64,000 nt of DNA from Treponema primitia ZAS-2. Its GTDB lineage: Bacteria > Spirochaetota > Spirochaetia > Treponematales > Breznakiellaceae. Numbering within the stretch: position 1 is the stretch's first letter; each line of letters begins with the position of its first letter. The stretch spans positions 2,852,001 through 2,916,000 of the forward strand of contig NC_015578.1 of the NCBI RefSeq assembly GCF_000214375.1. The letters are read 5' to 3'. The notes below the pieces were generated by a model that did not search any database, was not told the origin of the DNA, and saw nothing but the letters and a program-made list of their open reading frames with translations. Positions 42,001 to 49,258 of the stretch are shown in pieces. A program made the translations under genes and the position numbers.

Positions 42001-44942
42001 CTCACCAGCCCTTCCAGTATGGTTACCCCAGGCCCTTCTTGTCCCTCACGGATGATTAGCTTTTCCAGCCGGTACCTGTAGGCCCTGGCACCTGACTTTA
42101 TTCCAAAGGCAGGGGAGAAGGTGAATTCCCCACGGGATAAAAAGCTTGCCTGTTCCACAATCCGGGCTTCAGCATGGGTGCTGCTGCGTATCACCGGAGC
42201 TCCGGGACTGCTCTGATCCTGTAACAGAATAAAAGCAAGGGTATTACTAAAGTTACCTGCCCCGTCCTCCGCCCGCACATAGACGTAGTTAATTCCATCC
42301 CTAAGGTTCTTTAGGGCAAATTTATTTCCCTCCGACTGGTTCATTGGACTAAATACCGGCTGAACATCGCTTTTCTGGGTTGTCCCCCAACTATAATATT
42401 TTATTATTCCTTGATGCTCCTCTGCACCTTGCATATACTTGTCTATACCTGCTATGGTTACCAGGACGCCTCCCCCGGCGGTATAGTCATCCTTTCCAAG
42501 GATACGATCAGGATTATTCCCATCCCGAAATTCTCCGGCCCTAAGCTCCGGCGGGGTTCTGTCTATGATAAATTGATATTCTATCCCTTCACCACTGTTT
42601 CCAACTTCGTCGGTTCCCCCTGCCCTGATAGTATGTTTACCCTCAGCCAGGGAAGCCAGGGCAATTTCCATTGATTTCCAACGGGACTTTTCTAATTCCG
42701 TTTTGGCTCCGTCCAGGCGGTACCAAAGGTGTGTAATTTCCAAAAGATTATCAGCAGAACTTATAGTCACCGGCAGTTTTTCTTTCGTGCCATAGGGGGG
42801 TAGGGACAGAGAAACCTGGGGAGGGGTTAAATCTATATAGAACACCACTGCTTGTTTTGCACTATTGCCCGCCTTATCCTTTAGGGTAAATTCCTTTTCC
42901 CATTTTCCCTCACCGAGACTTTGCGCCTCTATGGTATATCCCCCGGGGCCGGATACTCCCGGAACAACAGAGTACCATCCGGCTTCATCAACTCCGCTGG
43001 AATCATCAAAGGCAGCGATAGTAATTTTACCCTGGGACGATTTATATGCCTCCTGAAGTATCCTTGGAGGAGTACGGTCCAGCTTGAAATAGAATGTCCG
43101 CTCCGCAATATTATTCGCATTGTCCGATGCTGTAAGAAGTACCTGGTAAGTTCCATCAGGCGCATCGTTTCTGAATGTTATCCGGGAGCCGTCATGGGTA
43201 AAGCCGCTAAAGGCCGATGAAAAACCGCTTTGGAGCAGAGTTTTTAATTCCACGGATTTACTTTTTACCCCCGTTCCCGGGTCAATAATGGTATAATCAA
43301 AATAATTCCGGTTAGTCCAAACAGCTTTCTCAGGAGTATCAGCGAGCAGTGATCCAGGAGATATAACCGGGGGAACATCGTCAACAGTAATGGTAATAGA
43401 CTGTTCCTGGATATTTCCAACCATGTCCTCAGCATAAACCTTAATAGTATGGTTTCCCCCGGCAAGGGACTTGACTGAAATCAAGCTATTAAAGACAGCC
43501 CCCATACGGGTTCCATTTAATTTTGTTTTATTTCCAGCATCCAAAAAATAGGCCAGGGAAGCAAAATCAAAACCGCTTCCCCAATCGCTGATACCCGTAA
43601 GTTTCAGCGGGATTTTCCAGTTCCCGTCTTCTCTGCACACGATTCCGTCCAGGGAAGCAGTAAATACAGGCGGGGTAGTATCAATATTAACCCTGCCGGA
43701 AAGATTGGCTTCATTGCCGGCCTTGTCCTTTGCCCGGAATATGGCGGTATGCGCCCCATCCTCGGTAATGGTTATCTTCCCCTGAAAACTACTAATACCA
43801 ACCCAGGAGCCATTATCCAGGGAATAGTCCAGGCTCGCCATACCCGAGAGCCCATCGCTTGCCTTGATTTCAAGGACCTCTTGTTTTTCTGCAGTCCAGG
43901 TGCCCCCCCTGTCACCTTTTAATTCCATTTCCGGCACTTTTTTATCCACACCGCAGATTATGGAAGCAGTACCTGTGTTCCCGGCTTTGTCTTTCACCCT
44001 AAAACGGACATCCATTTCTTCTTCATTTGTGATAGTGACACTGTTATTTGCCGCTGATGCCGAGGCCCATGACACACCGCCATTGGTAGAATATTGCCAA
44101 GACTGCCGGTCTAAACCGGAAAGGACATCGCTTCCAAGGGCGTCTAATCTGACAGAAGAACCATTTGTCCAGCCGTTTGCAGGATTTGCCATTATGCTTA
44201 CTGTCGGATTAGTGCGGTCAATTATAATGGCGCCGCTTTTTGTTCCTTCATTTCCTATATTATCTTTAACTTTAAAAGTAAGCGGATAGTTCCCTTCGGT
44301 CTTCAGAGTCACGCTTCCCCCGTTGTATTCCCCGCCATTGAGGGTATATTTCCATGTTGCTGTATTAACACCTGAACCACTATCGGAGGCGCTTCCGGTT
44401 ATGGTTATTTCATTCTGGTTGGTATAATACGTACCGGATATAGCCTTACCGCCTGAGTTTATTTCGACAGATGGGCTGGTGTTATCGGCGGAATACAAAA
44501 CTGAATGGTAATATGAATCTTGAATTATCGGCACGCTATAAACCGGCCTTGACTGTGTATGGGGTACAACATAGTGATCAATATAAAAATCTATCGATAT
44601 ATTTTGTTTTCCGATAGAACTTTTTACGTCGAATGAATCACTAATATTATTAATACCGCTCATATTACTATTAGTATCACAATCATAAAAAATAAGTGTT
44701 GTAATATAACTAGAATCAGTACTACTAATTGCTGTAACATTGATATCAAACTGAATACCATTCCCCTTGAAATAATTTTTATTGTTTTTTGTAAAATAAC
44801 TAGTGGCATTTTTCAAGGTAATGGTAATAGTATAATCATTGTCTATTTTCTTGGTATATACATAATCTGCTGCCATCAGCAAAGGGTGAATGGTAAGAAA
44901 AAGCAGGCAGCTCAGAATGGAATATTTAATGCGTTTAGTCAT
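30009..44942 (-). CDS. Giant secreted multidomain protein (4977 residues)
   Basis: Signal peptide: MTKRIKYSILSCLLFL to about residue 25. Approximate order: 150-1350, a dozen or more Ig-like repeats with the frame NIDTTPPVF or DRTPPRILQ and AEDMVGN or KDKAGN; 1380-3200, a very long array of short amphipathic beta strands with the recurring frame LP..f.G....I.nF.i..dG.i, resembling AsmA/TamB/VPS13-type grooves or a beta-solenoid; 3290-3560, a PPC-like and an FnIII domain; about 3670 and 3870, two IPT/TIG domains; about 4050, a putative Ig (He_PIG, GSLPPGLSLS); 4140-4450, a PQQ-like propeller; 4455-4690, two OmpL47/Ig-like repeats; about 4880, LATPTLVGKFPAQ from a family-A repeat. No catalytic motif. 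GGAGG precedes the ATG, inside the last codons of the upstream gene, so translation is coupled. Its first 500 bases are more AT-rich than the rest. Confidence 0.9.
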   Translation of the reverse strand: MTKRIKYSILSCLLFLTIHPLLMAADYVYTKKIDNDYTITITLKNATSYFTKNNKNYFKGNGIQFDINVTAISSTDSSYITTLIFYDCDTNSNMSGINNISDSFDVKSSIGKQNISIDFYIDHYVVPHTQSRPVYSVPIIQDSYYHSVLYSADNTSPSVEINSGGKAISGTYYTNQNEITITGSASDSGSGVNTATWKYTLNGGEYNGGSVTLKTEGNYPLTFKVKDNIGNEGTKSGAIIIDRTNPTVSIMANPANGWTNGSSVRLDALGSDVLSGLDRQSWQYSTNGGVSWASASAANNSVTITNEEEMDVRFRVKDKAGNTGTASIICGVDKKVPEMELKGDRGGTWTAEKQEVLEIKASDGLSGMASLDYSLDNGSWVGISSFQGKITITEDGAHTAIFRAKDKAGNEANLSGRVNIDTTPPVFTASLDGIVCREDGNWKIPLKLTGISDWGSGFDFASLAYFLDAGNKTKLNGTRMGAVFNSLISVKSLAGGNHTIKVYAEDMVGNIQEQSITITVDDVPPVISPGSLLADTPEKAVWTNRNYFDYTIIDPGTGVKSKSVELKTLLQSGFSSAFSGFTHDGSRITFRNDAPDGTYQVLLTASDNANNIAERTFYFKLDRTPPRILQEAYKSSQGKITIAAFDDSSGVDEAGWYSVVPGVSGPGGYTIEAQSLGEGKWEKEFTLKDKAGNSAKQAVVFYIDLTPPQVSLSLPPYGTKEKLPVTISSADNLLEITHLWYRLDGAKTELEKSRWKSMEIALASLAEGKHTIRAGGTDEVGNSGEGIEYQFIIDRTPPELRAGEFRDGNNPDRILGKDDYTAGGGVLVTIAGIDKYMQGAEEHQGIIKYYSWGTTQKSDVQPVFSPMNQSEGNKFALKNLRDGINYVYVRAEDGAGNFSNTLAFILLQDQSSPGAPVIRSSTHAEARIVEQASFLSRGEFTFSPAFGIKSGARAYRYRLEKLIIREGQEGPGVTILEGLVSNTDQEGKGRLSLELEDNDEYEFYRLAVSCIGGNYNAGSEGLYRFRVDTEAPGDLRIQAIPQAESSFWYNQGDTLIRWNKPRDMTGVAEYRYRLSDASSEISSTGGEAELRAEDPLLWDHTPDTVITANLRDLLGDSGAGTVHVGVWAIDYAGNRKFGTNSFKVDFIPPEFKNTKLAFADAENITGKGKLVFWGKLDDRDSGVDHVTLLVTNNGITRSYTLGPDTEEYIISPLDDNQVFTVVLRAYDRAGNFTEQWGACATGNVPVPETYSIPYQEMINGYRLTGMRIIGQESTSYADIVLHVPDGIDMSSITVFDGSEIRKPLDFLIFEETDEGEGVFRGGRSGSGRYELRSGGFTLEGSVIGFDRTRGLTVGDSAYTRPVIEDGRRKDRTAALGTASVGNPPMSIVSSNRVSIGNKGSIESYTGSGSGFTLTDVEELGLGNGREWFTGEDLSFDRDLFDRLGISLEPAVEGETLRLRQSRMDPASMNLGAELDISADKPLNLTMADTVYGVRKGGLRGSSLEIYEAVLSLPQGYEPRELEIRNFIIDSLTGLVKCGPDFAAGTSGEDSRALVTVTIPEGGAVFEGTSIYFDTRGRLMVSGTLSSGLYGVFKTGDTQLTNLGINWESGPGISGFSALVHGFAVTGHQTRLSAKGIYVAEGTIDIWGNRLGINGLGLKEGEPNGVYSDGIITGEFSGDPGYGSLLKVSSAALMDPGLFGTIAVPLSPDISDQTGERFLNFTGAKLESDGAVRGNYPGERAFGIAGALLRAENILFEDGLLRIGKGSLEPVPNLDSGSLVFTGLSLNSNGVFSKGIAKGNRQFNAGGWNVKYKELYFDGGGINGRGFINLPEKLGSRTLEFPESRISPEGLFASSVLQEVRDILIIKGLSLSVDGVSLKALNEGYVLEAAYPLLSLMEINGPDILFGKTQFNCDGTVFLGEKEWRTISFSSRNGYPMETKNAGIENDGLALEGSLTFQWGDRQISFPAGKFYFRPDLSLTGAGPDTGTLFNYAGWSIRGENIRFDPDRIRIGLGKVLYREIEFNIGEIVISLEGKLFNRVISKQDISVSLFGSGARITETRFSEDGIEASVAITLPKLLGGKSFDFEKVGLRQNGEFRIEKKIDKIGFTAQGFTFSMEDIFLDENGLLAEKTMITLPVSMEGVTISANGVWISNTGKLTLENAQVSPFTLWNMEFKLSNFSIQNELVNLEGSIRLPQDIAGELAGREIRINDFTADLAGKIKSIDIHLDGEYKVPFAGVWDLIFRNVSVTYAAGQPWIVAEQVKLLFPVEYKVDNAYIDHVKFNPISGKFEFADITLEGKAPLNIGFCGIDFYLNRLSVNSERTIAFSGSVQFPASGMPDFIAGKTAEVKNFEIRRDGSLGNMNISLDGLEGAIIPYMKGLSLKKGSVSLLKEGEKSLAMSIAGNISFGKDMPEWVAGTSLKIDTFTFDTASLEITRLKASVTLPTANALGNLFSKLTIGIDWNEVKQTGFLNLSGSLILPNSFPDVFAGQEAKINNFKIGFDGVIQSFTAKYNSEKGKVYNAFSAVQLRDIAIEASLKKEVMKFDLAGTVILQEGKFPAGIGGLQTAIAMEFDTVSGLKSASASAALPQNKLFDVMELMNGAFSISKQEGSPLEVSIAGKLKLPDNFPEGLRGTTVNIGKFTINTAGEIADLNIGVEGLNVKIFNAVNLSNGRLFFKKGTGHEFLIDVGGKISITRPGLPEAISKASLEIRKFELSTKDGLKAFDVGLSTGTKLEFPILGGIKISVTSLGVSNSGLSLSAGAEFPSNYPGLANIRIALKVLKFSWDGTLMDIQGGFSNAAINIGGFTVKFEELFFERDSSNQFWVTLKSCRLEIPANFGSFGGQYVALKNAKFNPKNGSFLGDIEISKIQTVIAGFTLIMDKPALEFSQGRISFSKVTLKLPDFIAPKGELALKNVSLSAANGLQVGGGSIKLPSFDVGVLSFSNIQVEFSITDGEYILGGGGSVLIPGAGNIGVIISFATKSSTYPLGLKQAEFSYIVAMGGIPLGNSGLFLSGIKGGIAYGPPDEVPGFYRGMFNSKGPRLVMGLHVGDYYGGTIIGMAPTVWVDITNGIWAFEGTALVLRGALNISATTSATLGRQGFVGDFYVSLSYAEGGVTIYIFDKQGTTILSGVGYVRFGLAKGAIINSWLIKIPTGNMWLARISADFGRFSNGRSGFKGSVDLPLVGYVGVFVGPGVFDFGALSSYQIEKPSWTQSFRPALVPGENPDTLSQDSYDRPGDDDLIYSVFVPPGNKDIAAPLNMLQAEYGRMDKIPPSGLQRLIVILTYSDGAPELTVRSPSGIEYREGYPGMETVLVEGGIVFSIPSNEAGIWQLRVQELEEKYYELSVLGSKALPVMNIREPSYGLEKVVSELRVQGTTDQSGRSFRIFAREAEGLPAMELGTRMTRADGSFDVTVPVFDLCDGEYYICAEFETTGTEVSPMVYAPGKILVERSDLPLLAPANLTAAETNVGTLSLRWANANGGRTGGYKLRIVNVREDTESILYVGNITSLDLPGYEAGQELSFAICTLDSEYKAGPWSDPVTMVFGSERPVWNSPAVYSKRIEARGTIGGFVEGRIQGRVENFKLQGDASDYIGARYAGAEQDSFLNIHFAGPVRIDGPIFEMPWYMGIAETMTPGLYEYPWELFNEANGALSSPFTLVIDLRWPQPDISAVEPAEIDPGLENVLTIYGNGFMPGSRVFWEGEELAILEADPSPGFLRALLPRIRDMEALRAKDGKGELTLEGPGGDRARFTVTVLLPDWRLTNYTLSAETVPGGKLNYAFGALSLNGFEGPLSFRILEKPDELDISLPLPVLTAGGRTTGGIKVEARENAAPGIYKINIEGQRGKFFELITIVREELPSARLSSVVPRAAYRGEDVHLYGYGFGSKGTLYLNEQVIPAKSWSGEEIVFTTPDDGASGKLRILVGGNESNVLNFTVRERGFIMYPSASDIELAAGEGKTINITISGYDDMVELSTECEENAPFAAVLEKSEIRPGDSVGLTIRAEPFAANGLWKIAIRGRSRGFEVTEGITVRIGSSLIITTSKLPDGYVEQSYSGEIISRNARGITEYRVIRGSLPPGLSLSLRGIISGRPLERGQYPVEIEVQDGKGWKDSRSYTITVWEEIWGQEGRDGGRSRSVVSDLPASGDQAWTVQGNAPVLQILGVENLIIIRGQGGLGALRIRDGSQAWKIEGLYRQLICAGGRLYALTGETLEVRDPLTGNLLWTREGILAISSDGATLMELTPTALFFRNPARGTLIEERKRTIPVAETLWVYGTLYEIQGSRLIPLYGPGKPWDAGEEILAIGADSRGGVAVTAESLILFDNELREILRVQGAHSPDTLISLTEAGVSLLDRGRLSSYKRDDLSLQWQRQIGLRDKTGAAGQDDAVPGNGKEKTIVAGKEGLSVFNRYTGGSIWRDARAYGAFALYHEGIYAADTDGVIHAFKGHPNIQAPVTELRVTPAAPDGSQGWYTQNPLLEIISTDIETYAAEIPMQHNSDSWEEAPASLVLEDGEHMIRAYGVDTRGLRGKDVQVQLKVDSGAPESSFTLSPVEREGGWYNSTVTLSLEVQDSVSGIDWIWDSTGAYTAPVVFADQGVHHYSWYALDKAGNREEIRSKDIRIDFEPPLMEVSVLYDQGMGELTLKARDALSGVARIEYRVNNGPVEIYREPVVFMEEGGYRVFYRGVDRADNSGSWQACDVWVAPNRSTVSMIDHAEINGAERAVMYHAHNGMPLIRGGEDMDIGSSSHRDTAAMTRLPSYTLGAEYILWEEGDELLDERAGIRFRVLRDAVVYLFLPKKTEAPPAWGFVEERGELNRFYYPGGVSVYMRRYGAQAVVELPGTPAGLSQPLIMVQERGSVVADILVRQEIVEADAVESAQLATPTLVGKFPAQVFILEALVQPWQYRRRLPLRERWLVYGDEGWMPLEGNRWEAAEVAIGESGHLRFRLELYTPDGVVEYRAEKAVELDGDFVEEQEN
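30269..30311 (-). repeat. Family-A element, long form, in frame inside the giant gene
   Basis: In minus orientation: GCGCAACTTGCAACA, inner stem CCGACTTTAGTCGG, then CAAGTTCCCCGCGC. It is read as QLATPTLVGKFPAQ, and the protein continues for about 87 further residues. Confidence 0.9.
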
Positions 44943-44945
44943 ACA

Positions 44946-46487
44946 CTATTCCTCCATGCGGTAAAGACGGACTCTATTCTTTGCCCAGGTTGCCAGATAT
45001 ATAACGCCGTTAAGCCTGATACTCCAGGCATGACTTTGTTTTTCCAAAAACTGATTTTCCCCCGATTCGGTTTGAAAGAAGGCTAGCGCCTCAGGAGAAA
45101 CGGCGGCTATAACTTTAGCTTCGGTATAGAAGGGGTTAAGTGCGGGAATTTCAGTGGGATGCCAATCAGACCCGGGCAAGGCGGCTGAAATAGCCGGTTC
45201 CTGTAAAACTATCCAGGCGCCTGCTGCGCTTTCAAAACGGCAATGAACCAGAATAGCAGAAACGCTGTTTTTTTGACCTGCTGAACCAGAAATAACGCTG
45301 AGGACATACAATTCCGGTGACTCATTCCCGCCCGTATAAAGTATCCTGACCGGTTTCCCCGGGATTTGCAGGCGGTTATCCTTTATAAGGACTCCATCCG
45401 AACTGATAAGGGCGTTACGCCAAGCCTCCTCACGACAGTACAGCAGAGAAATCCGGTTATCATCGGTAATGAAAATATCCAGCAGTTCTCCTGGGGGCAG
45501 GGAATACAACAGTTTTAATACGGGCACACCGGAACTTTCGCGGGTCACCGCATAAAGCAATTCCTCACCATTGGCCTGGCCTATCAATAATCCCATGGAA
45601 GCTCCGGTCCCAAAGACAGATCTATATTGCAGGACCTTCACCGGTGCTGTGAAATGCAGATATTTTGTAAAGGCGCCATCCTTGCCCTGGTACAGCACAA
45701 TATCCCTGTCCCGGCAGAGGGTAAAAACCGATATTCCGGTGGGGAAAATCCGGCAATCCAGCCGGGAAGTGGCGGAGGAACCTCCTGTTTTTTCCCGAAT
45801 CAGGCGCCCCTGGGTTCCCACAGAAAAAAGGGTTATTTCCCACTGATCATCATAAAAGTTGCGGTACCAGCCATAGTTTATCCCACCCATACCATAAAAA
45901 AAATCAAAGGCATCTACCTGTTCAGAAGGGGAAGAAATTTCCTCTCTGGTCCAAGGACGATCCTCCCTACCGGGCCCGGTAAGTAAATAGAGGCGTCCCC
46001 CGGCAAGTATGCTGACAAGAACTTCACCCTCAGGAGAACAGCCCAGGGAGTAGTCGAATATGGAAGCAGCGCCGAATCTCTCTTCGGCAAAGTAGCAGGA
46101 ATATTCCCCCCGGTGGGTAACACCAAAAATATACAGCCCATCATTTCCGTCCTTTTTTCCGATAAAGGCGGTATACTGCTCCGGCTCACCGGTCATAAGC
46201 TTGAGGTTCCTGACGCTGATCCCCGGGCTTTCAAACCCTTCCGGGTCATATAAGCGGGGCTCTTCATCCCTACCCATCTTCAGGACCCGGAATTCCCGAT
46301 CCGCAATATAGGGTATATACACGCCTCCGTCCAAATCGTGGACCACCTGCATTTCCGTAACCCTACGTTCCTCCGGCCAGAACCCAACCGGCAAGGCCGC
46401 TGGCAGCGCAGCCGTAAAACCATTTTCTTGCCCGTACAGGGTAAGCCCCGCCAGAAAAACAAGAATACCTGTGATAAAGCCCTTCAT
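44946..46487 (-). CDS. Exported beta-propeller-like partner of the giant protein
   Basis: 513 residues from ATG 46487, selected for GGGAGG seven bases upstream and a signal peptide starting MKGFITGILVFLAGLTLYGQ. The remainder has repeated four-strand-like blocks (YTAFIGKKDGNDGLYIFGV, VLVSILAGGRLYLLTGPG, ALISSDGVLIKDNRL), suggesting a six- or seven-bladed propeller. Only patterns, not a named family, support this. It ends three bases before the giant gene's ATG, whose ribosome-binding site is in its final codons. The two are therefore made together and likely act as a complex or secretion partners. Confidence 0.7.
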   Translation of the reverse strand: MKGFITGILVFLAGLTLYGQENGFTAALPAALPVGFWPEERRVTEMQVVHDLDGGVYIPYIADREFRVLKMGRDEEPRLYDPEGFESPGISVRNLKLMTGEPEQYTAFIGKKDGNDGLYIFGVTHRGEYSCYFAEERFGAASIFDYSLGCSPEGEVLVSILAGGRLYLLTGPGREDRPWTREEISSPSEQVDAFDFFYGMGGINYGWYRNFYDDQWEITLFSVGTQGRLIREKTGGSSATSRLDCRIFPTGISVFTLCRDRDIVLYQGKDGAFTKYLHFTAPVKVLQYRSVFGTGASMGLLIGQANGEELLYAVTRESSGVPVLKLLYSLPPGELLDIFITDDNRISLLYCREEAWRNALISSDGVLIKDNRLQIPGKPVRILYTGGNESPELYVLSVISGSAGQKNSVSAILVHCRFESAAGAWIVLQEPAISAALPGSDWHPTEIPALNPFYTEAKVIAAVSPEALAFFQTESGENQFLEKQSHAWSIRLNGVIYLATWAKNRVRLYRMEE

Positions 46488-46599
46488 GTCCGCCTCCCAA
46501 GTGCGATGTGCTATTTTGGGGAGAAAAAACATTTCCCCTTTCACACACCCTTAGCGGACCCTTATTTAATTTGCTTTAACCGGAAGGAAAAATATTTTT

Positions 46600-46619
46600 A
46601 AAAAAACGGCGCCATGGCG
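46600..46619 (-). terminator. Hairpin and T-run terminating the prepilin peptidase gene
   Basis: On the minus strand CGCCATGGCG, then CCG, then seven T (46600-46606), 22 bases after the stop. The stem core resembles the family-B elements. Confidence 0.6.
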
Positions 46620-46641
46620 TTACCCTATAGAATGCTTTAGT

Positions 46642-47079
46642 TCAGGCACAAAACCTGCTCAGAAAAAACACCCCCACTGTTCCGGCGGTCATGAATGGGG
46701 CGAAGGGCAAGGGGCGGCGGAACTGATCCTTCTTGAAAAGCCTCAGGAAGAGGAAGCCCAGTATCCCTGCGAGGCTTGCGCCGAGGAAGGCAAGACTGAC
46801 CCAGGGGCCGCAGCATAAACCCATGAGGGCGGCGAATTTGACATCCCCCAGGCCGAGCCCTCCGGCTATTTTTCGGATAAAAAGGAAAAAAAGAACGCTC
46901 AGCACTGCTGCCCCTATTCCACCGGGCAGGGAGCGGGGGCTTACCAGCGCCTGAACCAGCAATGCCGCCCCAAGGCCGGGAAAGATGAGCCGATCCGGGA
47001 TGCGGAAACTCCGTATATCGATCCAGGAGGCAGGCAGGGCGAAGAATAAAAATGTCAGAAATACCGGCAAGGCCATCAT
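46642..47079 (-). CDS. Prepilin peptidase (A24 family, short form)
   Basis: 145 residues from ATG 47079 with GAGGGAC upstream. Polytopic. The two aspartates of type IV prepilin peptidases are in WIDIRSFRIPD and GLGLGDVKFAALMG (GxGD). There is no N-terminal methyltransferase domain with its CxxC motifs, so it resembles the short TadV/CpaA-type enzymes. It sits divergently next to the secretion operon, which encodes at least three proteins with prepilin cleavage motifs, and should process them at the inner membrane. Confidence 0.9.
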   Translation of the reverse strand: MMALPVFLTFLFFALPASWIDIRSFRIPDRLIFPGLGAALLVQALVSPRSLPGGIGAAVLSVLFFLFIRKIAGGLGLGDVKFAALMGLCCGPWVSLAFLGASLAGILGFLFLRLFKKDQFRRPLPFAPFMTAGTVGVFFLSRFCA

Positions 47080-47284
47080 TGTCCCTCGCTTAATAATACT
47101 CCCCTTCCACAAAAAAACAACTAAAATATTTTTAAATATTTTTACATTCCGTTAAAGCATTTTTTCACTTTTCACCCCTAAAGGGGGTATTCCGGCAGCC
47201 ATGTACTGCGGGACAGCTTCAGAAACACTTTTCTTAATGGATGTGTTCCGGGGCAAAAAAATTTTGAAGAAAACAGGTAGTAAT

Positions 47285-49258
47285 ATGAAGCAAAGGATCT
47301 TCTTTCTAATCCTGACGGCCCTGTCCCTGAGCCAGGGCCTCCATGCCCAGCGGATGAGGAGTATGGATTTCCGGAATCAGCGTATAAGCGATATCCTCAT
47401 GGCCCTGGCAGAAATTTCAGGGACCTCCATCATAGCCGATGAAACCGTGGAAGGATCGGCTTCCTTCCACTTTACTGATTCGGATTTTGAAGAGTCCCTG
47501 AAATCGTTTCTTTCCTCTTATAATCTTTTCTATAAAAAGGATGGAAACATCATTCGTGTTTCCCGGGTAGACGCATCCCTGAACAGTGTGACAGGCCTTG
47601 TCACCATGAGGGCCCGGGAGCTGGAGCTGGAAAGCCTTGTCCAGACCCTGGCCCGGATATGGAACACCACCATACTCTACGATCTTCTGCCCAACACTAC
47701 CCTTACGGTGGACATGGAGGGGCTTCGCCCGGAGCAGGCCCTGGATATTTTTCTCCGCAAACTTCCTGAGTTTGCCCTGGAGAAAGGGGATTCCTATTAC
47801 TATATACGCCGCAGCAGCCAGGGCACACCCCGTCTTTCCGCATCGGGAAGAGAAATCAGCCGCTCAGGGGATCAGTACGCCATAGCCCTGGAAAACGCCC
47901 GGTTTCTGGAACTGCTCCCGGAGCTTTTCAAAAAGGCAGATCTGGAATACGCCATTATGACCAAAACAGATACCATGCTGGAAAATCTTTACTATACCGG
48001 AAAGGACTTCGACACCCTGCTGGGGATTATCTTGGAACAGGGAAACGCTGATTATGTGGTCCGGGACAATATCTACTATGTCATTGAATTACAGCGCAGG
48101 GATATTATCAAAAAATTCAGAGAGACAAAACTTGTCACACTAAACTACTTATCGGCCCAGGAAATTCCCGCCCTCCTTCCTTCTGAATTGGGGGCAGGAA
48201 ACAGTATTAAAATTGATAAAGGCTCCAACACAGTTATAGTTACAGGTACCGGAGCGGAGATAAACCCTATTGTTTCCTTTATTGAACAGATAGACCGGCC
48301 CGGGGAAAACTGGCCGGTAAGCCTGAAGTACCTTAAAACCGAAGAATTACTCAAGACCCTGCCCCCATCGATAGGAAAGGAAGAAATTCTTGCCTCAGGT
48401 TTTCCCAACCTGGTATTTTTTACCGGCCCCAGGGAAAAGCGGGAAATTTTTCTGAAGGAACTGGCCCTTATCGACCGGCCCAGGCCGCAGATCCGCTATG
48501 AACTTTTGGTGATAGAATATTTGAAAAACAGCGAAATCCGCAGCAGCGGCGGAATTTCTGCAAACAACCCATCAAAATCCGATGATCTTTCATTCCTGGG
48601 AAGTCTGTCCAATGTAATGAACCTGAGTTTTGATGTGGTTGCCCAGTTCGGTTACCAGTTTGCAGCAAACCTGAGCCTCCAGTTGGGGGAAAATACCGCC
48701 GAGGTCTATGCCAACACCACCCTGAACGGTCTTTCGGGGCAGGAAATTAAATTTCAGAATACCGATACCTACCGTTACCAGGAATTTGAAGTGGACGCCG
48801 ATACGGGAAATGTTTCCCGCACCGGTGTAACCAGGGAGATTAGCTCGGGGCTCATCGTATCCCTGAACGGGTGGGTATCCGGCGACGACATGATTACTGT
48901 TTCAGTCAACGCTACTGTGTCAAAACAGAACAACAATTCCCCCGGGGACACCACTGCCCTGCCAACAACCTCCGAGCGGGTGGTGAATACCCAGGTCCGT
49001 ACCCCATCGGGAAAGCCCCTGGTACTCAGCGGCCTCATGAAGGAAGGTACAAACAAAATCGTGAAAAAGGTTCCGGTTTTAGGAAGCATTCCCCTTTTGG
49101 GAAGGCTTTTCCGGGATCAGTCGGATACCCGGGAAAAGACGGAGATAGTCATTTACATAGTCCCCTATCTTTCCCGGGATAGTGATAGTGAAGGCCAGGA
49201 TAGCTCCCTGAGGCTTGAACGTTACTACCACAGTTTTATTGAGGGAAATATAAAATGA
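47285..49258 (+). CDS. gspD: Type II secretion secretin
   Basis: 657 residues from ATG 47285, where a signal peptide begins (MKQRIFFLILTALSLSQGLH); an in-frame ATG at 47201 with AAAGGGGG upstream would add 28 residues and hide the signal. N domains at about 25-230 (DFRNQRISDILMALAEISGT, then two STN/N1-like modules) precede repeated secretin N modules (LVTLNYLSAQEIPALLPSEL). The secretin C domain carries VPVLGSIPLLGRLFRDQ and TEIVIYIVPYL at the end. It forms the outer-membrane gate. The stop overlaps gspE by four bases. Confidence 0.93.
   Translation: MKQRIFFLILTALSLSQGLHAQRMRSMDFRNQRISDILMALAEISGTSIIADETVEGSASFHFTDSDFEESLKSFLSSYNLFYKKDGNIIRVSRVDASLNSVTGLVTMRARELELESLVQTLARIWNTTILYDLLPNTTLTVDMEGLRPEQALDIFLRKLPEFALEKGDSYYYIRRSSQGTPRLSASGREISRSGDQYAIALENARFLELLPELFKKADLEYAIMTKTDTMLENLYYTGKDFDTLLGIILEQGNADYVVRDNIYYVIELQRRDIIKKFRETKLVTLNYLSAQEIPALLPSELGAGNSIKIDKGSNTVIVTGTGAEINPIVSFIEQIDRPGENWPVSLKYLKTEELLKTLPPSIGKEEILASGFPNLVFFTGPREKREIFLKELALIDRPRPQIRYELLVIEYLKNSEIRSSGGISANNPSKSDDLSFLGSLSNVMNLSFDVVAQFGYQFAANLSLQLGENTAEVYANTTLNGLSGQEIKFQNTDTYRYQEFEVDADTGNVSRTGVTREISSGLIVSLNGWVSGDDMITVSVNATVSKQNNNSPGDTTALPTTSERVVNTQVRTPSGKPLVLSGLMKEGTNKIVKKVPVLGSIPLLGRLFRDQSDTREKTEIVIYIVPYLSRDSDSEGQDSSLRLERYYHSFIEGNIK

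Noticed and set aside
47201-47284. Upstream ATG 47201 as start of gspD
   Set aside because: It has a good AAAGGGGG, but it adds a charged 28-residue segment before a clean signal peptide. It remains an alternative.
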